Below, piece by piece: positions 1 to 5,650 of a stretch of 7,381 bases of DNA. Source of the DNA: Burkholderiales bacterium (GTDB taxonomy: Bacteria > Actinomycetota > Thermoleophilia > Gaiellales > Gaiellaceae); contig JAICUZ010000127.1 in assembly GCA_025935595.1 (NCBI GenBank), positions 1-7,381 on the forward strand, in the 5' to 3' direction. The first letter of the stretch is position 1, and every line of letters starts with the position of its first letter. The notes beneath the pieces were generated by a model. That model did no database searches, had not been told where the DNA came from, and worked only from the letters and a program-made list of their open reading frames with translations. The position numbers and the translations under genes are program-made.

Positions 1-1022
1 GCCATGATCCCCGAGAGCTGCACGACCTCGAGCGTGTGCTTGAGGACGTTCTGACCGTAGCTCGTGCGGTAGCGGAGCCGGCCGAGGATCTTCACGAGCT
101 CCTCGTGGATCTCGCCGCAGTTCGCTTCGTAGACCGCCTGCTCGCCGGCTTGCCGGATGTGCTCGTCGAGCTCCGACTTCGAGAGGTAGTACATCTCCTC
201 GATGCGGGTCGGATGGATGCGCCCGTCCTCGATCAGCTTCAAGAGCGTCATCCGCGCGATCTCGCGGCGGATGCCGTCGAATGACGAGAGCACGACCGCG
301 TTCGGCGTGTCGTCGACGATGAAGTCGACGCCCGTCAGGTGCTCGAGCGTCCGGATGTTCCGACCTTCACGGCCGATGATGCGGCCCTTCATGTCGTCGG
401 AGGGAAGCTCCACGATCGTCACCGTCGACTCCGCTGCGGCGCTCGCCGCGACGCGCTGCAACGCGTCGGCGACGAGGTTCCGCGCGCGCCGCTTCGCTTC
501 CGTCGCAGCCTCTTCCTCGAGCTGGCGCACCCGTCCGGCGAGCTCGTGGCGAACCTCCTCCTCGGAGTTGGCGAGGATCCGCTGGCGCGCTTCGCCGGAC
601 GTCATCCCCGCGATGCGCTCGAGCTCGGCGCGGTGGCGCAGCTTGAGCTCCTTCATCTCGTCCTGCAGCTGCCTCAGGTGGACCTCGCGGTCGGCGACGC
701 CCTGCTCGCGGCGGGTCAGCTCGGTCAGCTTGCCGTCGATGTCGTCTTCCTTCGCGATGACGCGCTCCTCGATCTTCATCACCGAGTCGCGCCGCTCGCG
801 GAGCTCCTCCTCGAGGTCGGCGCGCAGCTTGATCGCCTGCTCGCGCGCCTCGATCGTCGCCTCGCGGCGGGTGGCGTCCGCTTCGCGCCGCGCCTCCTCC
901 AGAAGCAGGGTCCGCTCGCGCCGGGCCCCTTCGAGGCGTGACCCTGCCATGAGCCGCAGCGAGAGAAGCATGGCGCATCCACCGACTGCCAGTGCGACCA
1001 CGACTTCCACGACAACGAGCAT
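1..1022 (-). CDS. rny: Ribonuclease Y (RNase Y), 3' end cut by the window edge
   Basis: Membrane-anchored endoribonuclease that starts mRNA decay. I translated the minus strand from the ATG at 1020-1022: 340 codons are visible and the frame is open to the left edge. Residues 2-25 form one hydrophobic N-terminal segment. Residues about 28-200 are highly charged (Glu/Arg/Lys/Gln) and read as the long coiled coil of the family. Residues 213-224 read GRIIGREGRNIR, the KH-domain signature of RNase Y, followed by the family-typical GVDFIVDDTP stretch. The last visible residues (NVLKHTLEVVQLSGIMA) are the start of the HD domain, including its first conserved His. The HD pair itself and the C-terminus lie outside the window; the family is usually about 510-530 residues. 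A GAGGAG Shine-Dalgarno at 1029-1034, 6 nt from the ATG, fixes the start. It lies downstream of recX on the same strand, with 247 nt between them, so it may have its own promoter. Confidence 0.96.
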   Translation of the reverse strand, partial: MLVVVEVVVALAVGGCAMLLSLRLMAGSRLEGARRERTLLLEEARREADATRREATIEAREQAIKLRADLEEELRERRDSVMKIEERVIAKEDDIDGKLTELTRREQGVADREVHLRQLQDEMKELKLRHRAELERIAGMTSGEARQRILANSEEEVRHELAGRVRQLEEEAATEAKRRARNLVADALQRVAASAAAESTVTIVELPSDDMKGRIIGREGRNIRTLEHLTGVDFIVDDTPNAVVLSSFDGIRREIARMTLLKLIEDGRIHPTRIEEMYYLSKSELDEHIRQAGEQAVYEANCGEIHEELVKILGRLRYRTSYGQNVLKHTLEVVQLSGIM

Positions 1023-1269
1023 TGGCGGCTCCTCGAGCTCGTCCGCCCGCAGCGTGCCGCATTCCTCGATCGACGTTCCAGGCGCGGCCGTCGGCCGCAC
1101 CCCGCGATTTCAGGTCAGGTTCTCGGTCGGACGCGTCTCGCCGGACGCGGGGCTCGGTGACTGAAGTCGTGGCTCACAGGAACATTGGATTCGATCGGAG
1201 AAACGGTGCTTTGCAGGAGAAAAACGAGCGGTTTCAGGGTTCAGGGTTCCGTAGTCAGGACTGGGAACT
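1023..1269 (-). promoter_or_regulatory. recX-rny intergenic region, probable rny leader
   Basis: A 247-nt gap holding no gene I can support. The part next to recX (about 1170-1265) is visibly less GC-rich than the coding DNA around it, as expected of a promoter region, but I could not find a convincing -35/-10 pair on the minus strand. It contains a small imperfect hairpin just after the recX stop (arms 1246-1250 and 1264-1268, inner arms 1253-1255 and 1260-1262). It also has an in-tandem TCAGGGT heptamer at about 1234-1249 and a run of five T on the minus strand (1220-1224). Nearer rny is a perfect GC inverted repeat, 1084-1090 with 1092-1098. The T run is about 21 nt beyond the hairpin, so this is not a canonical intrinsic terminator. 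Calling it the rny promoter/leader is inference from position. Confidence 0.35.
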
Positions 1270-1716
1270 CTACGCCTCCGACCCGTCCGTCGCAAACCCG
1301 CCCGCCGCCGCCTCGACCACGTCCTCCCCGAACCCTTTCCTTGCCAGCCGTGCGGCCGTTCGGGGCGACGCGCCAAGGCTCGCGACGATCTCCGCCGCGC
1401 GCTCGGGCTCGGGGCGGAGTGACCCGACCGCATCACCTGCCACCGCCGGAGCGACGCCGTCGGCGGCGAGCAGCGCCCGGATCGCCTCGTCTCCATAGCC
1501 CCGGTCGGCGAGCGACTCGGCACGCTGCCCGGCGAACCGGGCGTCGTCGACGTAGCCGAGGCGCTCGAGTGCAGCAAGCGCCTCGGATCGTCGCTCGTTC
1601 TCCACGCCGGCGCGGGCGAGCCGCTCGTCGATCTGAGTGCGCGACCGATCGCGGTGCTGGAGCGCCTTCGCCGCGAGATCGATCGGGTCAGACCTTTGCG
1701 GTTGCTTCCTCGTCAT
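1270..1716 (-). CDS. recX: Regulatory protein RecX
   Basis: RecX binds RecA filaments and inhibits or limits their growth. The product is 148 residues, at the short end for the family, and is almost entirely alpha-helical. It shows the expected tandem three-helix repeats: an Arg-rich first helix region at about 14-35 (ALQHRDRSRTQIDERLARAG), the conserved LGYVDDARFA at 53-62, a second repeat at about 63-105, and a C-terminal LARKGFGEDVVEAA at 124-137. The ATG at 1714-1716 lies inside the 3' end of recA, giving a 29-nt overlap. No other ATG, GTG or TTG occurs in frame before residue 38, which would delete the first repeat, so this start is effectively forced. Its ribosome binding site is poor: a GAGGTG lies 13 nt upstream, so translational coupling to recA is likely. 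Position directly after recA is the classical RecX location and supports the call. Confidence 0.93.
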   Translation of the reverse strand: MTRKQPQRSDPIDLAAKALQHRDRSRTQIDERLARAGVENERRSEALAALERLGYVDDARFAGQRAESLADRGYGDEAIRALLAADGVAPAVAGDAVGSLRPEPERAAEIVASLGASPRTAARLARKGFGEDVVEAAAGGFATDGSEA

Positions 1717-2761
1717 CCGGGACCGGCGTCACCTCGTTCGCGCCGTCCTCCTGCGGCAGGAGCCGCGCCGAGATGACCTGCTCGGGTGGCGCCTGCGCCT
1801 GGATCGCGCGCAGGATCCCCTGCACCACGTCGGGGTGCTCCCTGAGAAACGCCGTGGCGTTCTGGCGCCCCTGTCCGAGCCGTTCGTCGCCGAAGGAGAA
1901 GTACGAGCCCGACTTCTGGACGACCTTCTTCTCGATCCCGGTGTCGAGCACCGTGCCTTCCCAGGAGATGCCGTCGCCGTAGATGATGTCGAACTCGGCC
2001 TGCTTGAACGGCGGCGCCACCTTGTTCTTCACGACCTTCACCCGGACGCGGTTCCCGATCGCCTCGACCCCGTCCTTCAGCGTCTCGATCCGGCGGATGT
2101 CGAGCCGCACCGAGGCGTAGAAGCGGAGGGCGCGGCCGCCGGAGGTCGTCTCGGGGTTGCCGAACATGACGCCGATCTTCTCGCGCAGCTGGTTCGTGAA
2201 CAGGCAGATCGTGTCGGTCTTGTTCAAGGTGCCGGCGAGCTTGCGGAGCGCCTGGCTCATCAACCGGGCCTGGAGGCCGACGTGCGAGTCGCCCATCTCC
2301 CCCTCGATCTCCGCCTTCGGCGTCAGCGCCGCGACCGAGTCGATCGCGACCACCGCGAGGGCGCCCGAGCGGACGAGGAGCTCGCAGATCTCGAGTGCCT
2401 GCTCGCCGGTATCGGGCTGCGAGACGAGGAGCTCGTCGATGTTGACGCCGATCTTCTTCGCGTAGGCGGGATCCATCGCGTGCTCGGCGTCGATGAACGC
2501 GCAGATGCCGCCGCGGCGCTGCGCCTCCGCGATCACGTGGTAGACGAGCGTCGTCTTCCCGGAGGACTCCGGCCCGAAGACCTCGACCACGCGGCCGCGC
2601 GGGAGCCCACCCACTCCGAGCGCCACATCGAGCGACAGCGAGCCCGTCGAGACCGCTCCGATCGCGACCTGCGCCTGGTCATTCATCTTCATGACGGCGC
2701 CCTTGCCGAACTGGCGCTCGATCTGCCCGAGCACCGTGTCGAGTGCCTGTTCGCGATCCAT
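1688..2761 (-). CDS. recA: Recombinase RecA
   Basis: DNA-dependent ATPase that forms filaments on single-stranded DNA, carries out strand exchange, and stimulates LexA self-cleavage in the SOS response. The 357-residue product has normal family length. Visible landmarks are the Walker A motif GPESSGKT at 63-70, the catalytic Glu at 93 in DAEHAMD, Walker B VVAIDS at 137-142, and TNQLREKIGVMFGNPETTSGG at 189-209. The last covers the ATP-sensing Gln191 and DNA-binding loop L2. ASVRLDIRR follows at 216-224, and the C-terminal tail is acidic (PDDEE). No intein or frameshift is seen. The ATG at 2759-2761 has a strong AGGAGGT at 2772-2778, 10 nt away, lying within the last codons of thpR. The gap to the thpR stop is only 4 nt. 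Expression is probably both read-through from cinA-thpR and from an SOS-controlled promoter inside thpR (see 2832-2875). Confidence 0.99.
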   Translation of the reverse strand: MDREQALDTVLGQIERQFGKGAVMKMNDQAQVAIGAVSTGSLSLDVALGVGGLPRGRVVEVFGPESSGKTTLVYHVIAEAQRRGGICAFIDAEHAMDPAYAKKIGVNIDELLVSQPDTGEQALEICELLVRSGALAVVAIDSVAALTPKAEIEGEMGDSHVGLQARLMSQALRKLAGTLNKTDTICLFTNQLREKIGVMFGNPETTSGGRALRFYASVRLDIRRIETLKDGVEAIGNRVRVKVVKNKVAPPFKQAEFDIIYGDGISWEGTVLDTGIEKKVVQKSGSYFSFGDERLGQGRQNATAFLREHPDVVQGILRAIQAQAPPEQVISARLLPQEDGANEVTPVPDDEEATAKV

Positions 2762-2765
2762 GTAT

Positions 2766-3305
2766 TTACGTACCTCCTAGGGCTGCCGTTTCGAGTGCGT
2801 CGTACCTGGCTCCACCTGCTGCGAGCGAAGAACGGTAGAGAGCCGACCGGACGACATGAATCGAACACCTGTTCGCCACCTCCGGGCGGTCTCCTTCCCG
2901 TTCCGGCCGGCGCACGACGGTCACGTGCGGAAGCCACGGCCGGACCTCGCGGCGGTACACGCCGAGGCGCTCGAGGCGTCCTTGAAGGTCGTCCGCGAAC
3001 GCGGTCGCGGCACCGCCGACGTCGTCGAGCACGATCATTCCCACGCTCCTCGTCTGCCGGTAGCGCAGCGGGCGCAGCTCGGCCGGCCGGGCGGCAGCCG
3101 ACGCGGCGTGCAGCTCACGGAGGATCGCCGGGACCTCGTCGGGCGGGCGGTGGCCGAGGAACGCCAGCGTGACGTGCAGGTTCTCGGCCGGCACCCGGCG
3201 CCCGCGCTCCTGGAGCGACCCTGCGGCCCACGCGTACAGCTCGTGCCGACCCTCGTCGGGCAGGTCGAGCGCGCAGAACAGCCGGATCCGGTCATCGCGC
3301 TCCAC
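2766..3305 (-). CDS. thpR: RNA 2',3'-cyclic phosphodiesterase ThpR (LigT family)
   Basis: A 2H-superfamily enzyme that opens 2',3'-cyclic phosphate ends of RNA to the 2'-phosphate; historically called 2'-5' RNA ligase LigT. The product is 179 residues, typical for the family. Both catalytic HxTx motifs are present: HVTL at 44-47, in the context ENLHVTLAFLG, and HVTV at 127-130, in WLPHVTVVRRP. The N-terminal IRLFCALDLP strand also fits the family. The start is GTG (3303-3305), with only a weak G-rich stretch upstream and no better in-frame start. It lies 27 nt after cinA and 4 nt before recA. The same cinA-ligT-recA order is known from Deinococcus and other bacteria, which supports a shared transcript. 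The last codons double as the recA ribosome binding site, and an SOS box sits near the 3' end of the gene. Confidence 0.94.
   Translation of the reverse strand: MERDDRIRLFCALDLPDEGRHELYAWAAGSLQERGRRVPAENLHVTLAFLGHRPPDEVPAILRELHAASAAARPAELRPLRYRQTRSVGMIVLDDVGGAATAFADDLQGRLERLGVYRREVRPWLPHVTVVRRPEREGDRPEVANRCSIHVVRSALYRSSLAAGGARYDALETAALGGT
2832..2837 (-). promoter_or_regulatory. Candidate -10 element of an internal recA promoter
   Basis: On the minus strand this reads TACCGT, which fits the actinobacterial TANNNT -10 pattern. It lies 24 nt downstream of the LexA box and would place transcription start near 2825, giving a recA leader of roughly 60 nt. The hexamer 17 nt upstream (2855-2860, TTCATG) is only a weak -35 match. 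The call depends mainly on position relative to the LexA box and to recA, so it is tentative. Confidence 0.4.
2862..2875 (-). promoter_or_regulatory. LexA-binding site (SOS box) for recA
   Basis: A perfect palindrome of the Gram-positive/actinobacterial LexA form: CGAAC, four bases, GTTCG (minus strand CGAACAGGTGTTCG). It lies inside the thpR coding sequence, 100 nt upstream of the recA start codon, and would cover about -37 to -50 of the proposed start of transcription. Scanning the window for other GAAC-N4-GTTC sites gave none, so this is not a background pattern here. From memory, the mycobacterial recA box has the same or nearly the same core. LexA bound here would repress recA-recX until DNA damage while leaving upstream cinA-thpR transcription largely separate. 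Confidence 0.82.
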
Positions 3306-3331
3306 GCTAGCGGCGACTCGCCCCCGTGTCC

Positions 3332-3347
3332 GTCACGACTTCGTGAC
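3332..3347. repeat. Short perfect dyad across the cinA stop codon
   Basis: Seven-base arms (3332-3338 and 3341-3347) are perfect reverse complements with a 2-base centre. In RNA this gives a 6-bp stem with a 4-base loop. It includes the cinA stop codon (3333-3335) and lies about 26 nt upstream of the thpR start. There is no following T run, so it is not a standard terminator. It could be chance, an mRNA processing site, or a weak modulator of thpR translation. Confidence 0.35.
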
Positions 3348-4598
3348 AAGTCTGCGCACGAGATGCAACGCCGCCACCGACGCGCGAACGCGAATCGTCT
3401 CGCGATCGCCCGGAAAGTCCAGTCTCCGCGACAGCTGACCGTCGGGGCCGACTGCATGCAGGTACACGAGCCCGACGGGCTTCTCTTCCGTGCCGCCGCC
3501 CGGGCCGGCCACGCCGGTGATCGAGACAGCGACGTCGACACCCAGCGCCTCGCGCGCGCCGGTCGCCATCGCCTCAGCCGTCTCCGGCGAGACGGCGCCG
3601 TGCGCCTTCAGCACCTCTGCCGGAACACCCAGGCGCTCTCTCTTGACGGAATCGGAGTAGGAGACGATCGAGCCGAGGAACACCGCGCTCGACCCGGGCA
3701 CCTCGGTGAGGCGCGCCGACACGAGCCCGCCGGTGCACGACTCGGCAGCTCCGAGCGTCAGCCCGCGCTCGCGCAGCAGGTCGAGCACGAGCTCGGCCGT
3801 CGACCGCTCGTCACGCGAGAAGACGTAGGGCCCCGCCGCCTCTTCGAACGCGTGCTCGAGCTCGTCCGCGCGTGCGTCTGCGCCGGGCTGGACGAACAGG
3901 TCGATGTGGAGCTCGAACTCGCGGGCGCAGATCGTCACGGTCACGCCGTCACCGTCCCCGCCGGCGTCGGCGAGCGCCTTCGCGACGGACGACTCCGAGA
4001 CACCGAACATGCGCAGGACGCGCCGCTCGGGTGCAACGGCCCGCTCGAGGAGCCGCCGCATCGGGGCCGTTCCACAGACGGTCGGCCACAACTCCTGCAG
4101 CTCGCGCGGCGGCCCGGGGAGCGCCACCGCGACGCGATCCCCGAGCGGGAGAACGACGGCCGGCGCAGTGCCGACGAGCCCCACCCACTCCGCGCCGTCG
4201 GGCAGCGTCGCCTGCTTGCGGACACCGGGCACGAAGTCCGCGTACGGTCGCCGTAGCCGCTCGGCGACGGATCGCGACAACGCCTCGATCGCCGCCTCCA
4301 GCTCCGAGTCGACACGGAGGCCGACGCCCGCCGCTTTGGCGAGCAGCTCGATCGTCCGATCGTCGTGCGTCGGCCCGAGGCCGCCGGAGATGACGAGGAG
4401 GTCGTAGGCGAGGCCCTTGCGCAGAGCTCTCTCGAGATCCGCCGGATCGTCGCCGACGATCGTGATCCCGGCCGGCTCGATGCCGCGGCGCAGCAGGTCA
4501 GCGGCGAGGTACGGGCCGTTCCGGTCCGACCGGTCGCCGCGGACGAGCTCCGAGCCCGACGCGACGATCGCCGCGCGGGCCGCTACGCCGAGTGCCAA
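3333..4598 (-). CDS. cinA: CinA: MoCF-like domain fused to nicotinamide-nucleotide amidase (PncC)
   Basis: The C-terminal domain of this family deamidates nicotinamide mononucleotide to nicotinate mononucleotide in the pyridine nucleotide salvage cycle. The N-terminal COG1058 domain resembles molybdopterin-binding proteins and has ADP-ribose pyrophosphatase activity in some members. The product is 421 residues from the chosen start, the normal two-domain size. The N-terminal domain shows IVASGSELVRG near residue 11, ISGGLGPTHDD at 70-80 and LPGPPRELQELW at 160-171. The PncC domain shows AESCTGG at 285-291, GSIVSYSDSVKRERLGV at 309-325 and SITGVAGPGGG at 359-369. Both halves look intact. The start is uncertain. 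The TTG at 4596-4598 overlaps the rodZ end by 16 nt and gives the family N-terminus, but has no good ribosome binding site. The only other upstream option is a GTG at 4701-4703, which would add 35 low-complexity Arg-rich residues. Position upstream of thpR-recA fits the known cinA-recA linkage. Confidence 0.93.
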   Translation of the reverse strand: MALGVAARAAIVASGSELVRGDRSDRNGPYLAADLLRRGIEPAGITIVGDDPADLERALRKGLAYDLLVISGGLGPTHDDRTIELLAKAAGVGLRVDSELEAAIEALSRSVAERLRRPYADFVPGVRKQATLPDGAEWVGLVGTAPAVVLPLGDRVAVALPGPPRELQELWPTVCGTAPMRRLLERAVAPERRVLRMFGVSESSVAKALADAGGDGDGVTVTICAREFELHIDLFVQPGADARADELEHAFEEAAGPYVFSRDERSTAELVLDLLRERGLTLGAAESCTGGLVSARLTEVPGSSAVFLGSIVSYSDSVKRERLGVPAEVLKAHGAVSPETAEAMATGAREALGVDVAVSITGVAGPGGGTEEKPVGLVYLHAVGPDGQLSRRLDFPGDRETIRVRASVAALHLVRRLVTKS

Positions 4599-5290
4599 CC
4601 CGTCTTCGTGACGATGCCGACACGCGGCTGCGCACCGGGCACGCGCACGACATGACCGGCGATCGTGATCGAAAGGTTCTCCGGCGTGTCGATCTGCACC
4701 CACAGCCGCGTGCCGTTGATCGCCCGTGCCGGGTCGCCCTTGCTGATCGTCCCGTCGAAGACAACGTTCCCGGTCGCGCTTCCCTTGTGCACGATCAAGT
4801 GTGTCTGGCCGCGCTTCGCCGTCACTTCGAGAAGCGGCGGCTTGACCTTCGGCCGATGGACGACCGTCCGAGTCGTTGTCGTGGGCTGCGTCGCCGGCGA
4901 CTTGTCGCCGCTCGCCTTCCAGGCGGAGATCACGATCACGGTGAGGATCGCGATCACGGCCAGCGCGACGAAGACGACGTTCGTCTCCAACCTACGATGG
5001 CGTCGCTGGGGACGTCGCGCCGCGGAGCGGCGGACGCGCGGCTCATACTCCTCACCGCTGACGAAGCGCGAGTTGAACTCGTCGACGTACAGCTGGCCGT
5101 CGAGCCCGAGGTACTCCGCGTACGTGCGGAGGAACCCCTTGACGTACGTCTGCGCCGGCAGAAGCGCGAACTGCTCGTCCTCGAGCGCCCGCAGGTACTT
5201 GCCTCGGACCTTCGTCGCGACCTCCGCCTGGGCAAAGTCGATCCCGCGGCGCTCGCGCGCCTCACGAAGGCTGTTCCCGATCTCGAACAC
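4583..5290 (-). CDS. rodZ: RodZ-like protein: cytoplasmic HTH, one membrane helix, C-terminal DUF4115-like domain
   Basis: The 235-residue product has the RodZ layout. An N-terminal helix-turn-helix of the HTH_25 type spans about 3-66 (FEIGNSLREARERRGIDFAQ, then KYLRALEDEQFALLPAQTYV and KGFLRTYAEYLGLD). A basic Arg-rich stretch at 87-100 follows, then one transmembrane helix at about 104-124, a Thr/Pro/Lys linker at about 131-152, and a beta-rich outer domain at about 153-231 ending in GIVTKTGW. In rod-shaped bacteria RodZ ties MreB to the elongation machinery; whether this organism has MreB cannot be seen here. The start is GTG (5288-5290), which gives the conserved N-terminus. The only Shine-Dalgarno-like GAGGAG (5310-5315) is 19 nt away and is buried in a hairpin whose last base pair includes the first base of the start codon. 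The gap to the preceding gene is 36 nt. The 3' end overlaps cinA. The alternative name is generic helix-turn-helix domain protein. Confidence 0.88.
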   Translation of the reverse strand: MFEIGNSLREARERRGIDFAQAEVATKVRGKYLRALEDEQFALLPAQTYVKGFLRTYAEYLGLDGQLYVDEFNSRFVSGEEYEPRVRRSAARRPQRRHRRLETNVVFVALAVIAILTVIVISAWKASGDKSPATQPTTTTRTVVHRPKVKPPLLEVTAKRGQTHLIVHKGSATGNVVFDGTISKGDPARAINGTRLWVQIDTPENLSITIAGHVVRVPGAQPRVGIVTKTGWHSA

Positions 5291-5320
5291 GGCCGAGGAA
5301 GCGTAGACGCTCCTCGGCCG
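5290..5320 (-). promoter_or_regulatory. Strong GC hairpin at the rodZ initiation region
   Basis: Perfect 10-bp arms (5290-5299 and 5311-5320, CGGCCGAGGA type) enclose a second stem of 3-4 bp (5301-5304 and 5307-5310), with one unpaired A at 5300. The structure fills almost the whole 36-nt gap between the small membrane protein and rodZ, sequesters the GAGGAG at 5310-5315, and reaches the first base of the GTG start. It has no T tract downstream. It may be a U-tract-less terminator of the transporter operon, a translational attenuator of rodZ, or both. The hairpin is seen directly; its role is inference. Confidence 0.55.
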
Positions 5321-5326
5321 AACCCG

Positions 5327-5650
5327 CTACTGCGCCCAGCGCAAGATGCCGTACACCGCGAGCGCCAACGCCCCGGTGACCCCCGCGTACGCCCCCGCCC
5401 ACGCGACCGCCCGCGCGAAGCCGACACCGCCGGCAGCCGAAAGCGTCCGCGCCGCGTTCAGACGCGCGCGCCGAGCCGCGTAGACGGCGGCCAGCCCGAG
5501 CACGCAGGCCGCGGCGACCACGATGTACAGCGTCTCGAGCAGGCGCAGCTGCGAGCTCAGCTGCGCGGCGAGAACACCGCCTGGGATCGCGAGCACCGCC
5601 AGCGCGCCGAGCAGGACGGCAGCGCGGGCGGCCGCCCTATTGCTTCTCAT
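5327..5650 (-). CDS. Small membrane protein with three predicted helices, function unknown
   Basis: I do not recognise this 107-residue protein. It is hydrophobic and Ala-rich, with likely membrane helices at about 9-31, 38-59 and 79-104. A basic loop (YAARRARLNAARTLS) lies between helices 2 and 3, and the N-terminus is basic (MRSNRAAARA). By the positive-inside rule both the N-terminus and this loop would be cytoplasmic. No catalytic or metal-binding motif is seen. The ATG at 5648-5650 overlaps the end of the upstream permease gene by 14 nt, which suggests co-transcription and possible association with the transporter. A strong GC hairpin (5653-5674) sits immediately upstream of the start codon and there is no good ribosome binding site. 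The next usable start is a GTG at about residue 19, which would cut into helix 1. The frame is the same as that of rodZ, separated by the TAG at 5327-5329 and 36 nt. Coding status rests on frame, gene packing and hydrophobic pattern. Confidence 0.65.
   Translation of the reverse strand: MRSNRAAARAAVLLGALAVLAIPGGVLAAQLSSQLRLLETLYIVVAAACVLGLAAVYAARRARLNAARTLSAAGGVGFARAVAWAGAYAGVTGALALAVYGILRWAQ

Noticed and set aside
202..1164. Plus-strand Ser/Arg-rich open frame opposite rny
   Set aside because: Ser/Arg-rich composition is typical of the complement of Glu/Arg-rich coiled-coil codons; RNase Y explains the region.
1234..1250. TCAGGGT heptamer repeat as a CRISPR or mobile-element signal
   Set aside because: Only about two copies of 7 nt, with no spacers, terminal repeats or transposase nearby.
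1220..1268. Possible intrinsic terminator after recX
   Set aside because: The hairpin (1246-1268) is imperfect and AT-containing, and the five-T run is about 21 nt beyond it, not adjacent, so it does not fit a canonical terminator.
1637..3172. Long plus-strand open frame opposite recX, recA and thpR
   Set aside because: It is the antisense shadow of three well-recognised genes in GC-rich DNA. Its translation is Arg/Leu/Asp-rich low complexity with no domain.
2856..4256. Plus-strand open frame opposite thpR and cinA
   Set aside because: Antisense shadow; no motif, no ribosome binding site of note, and cinA motifs on the other strand are intact.
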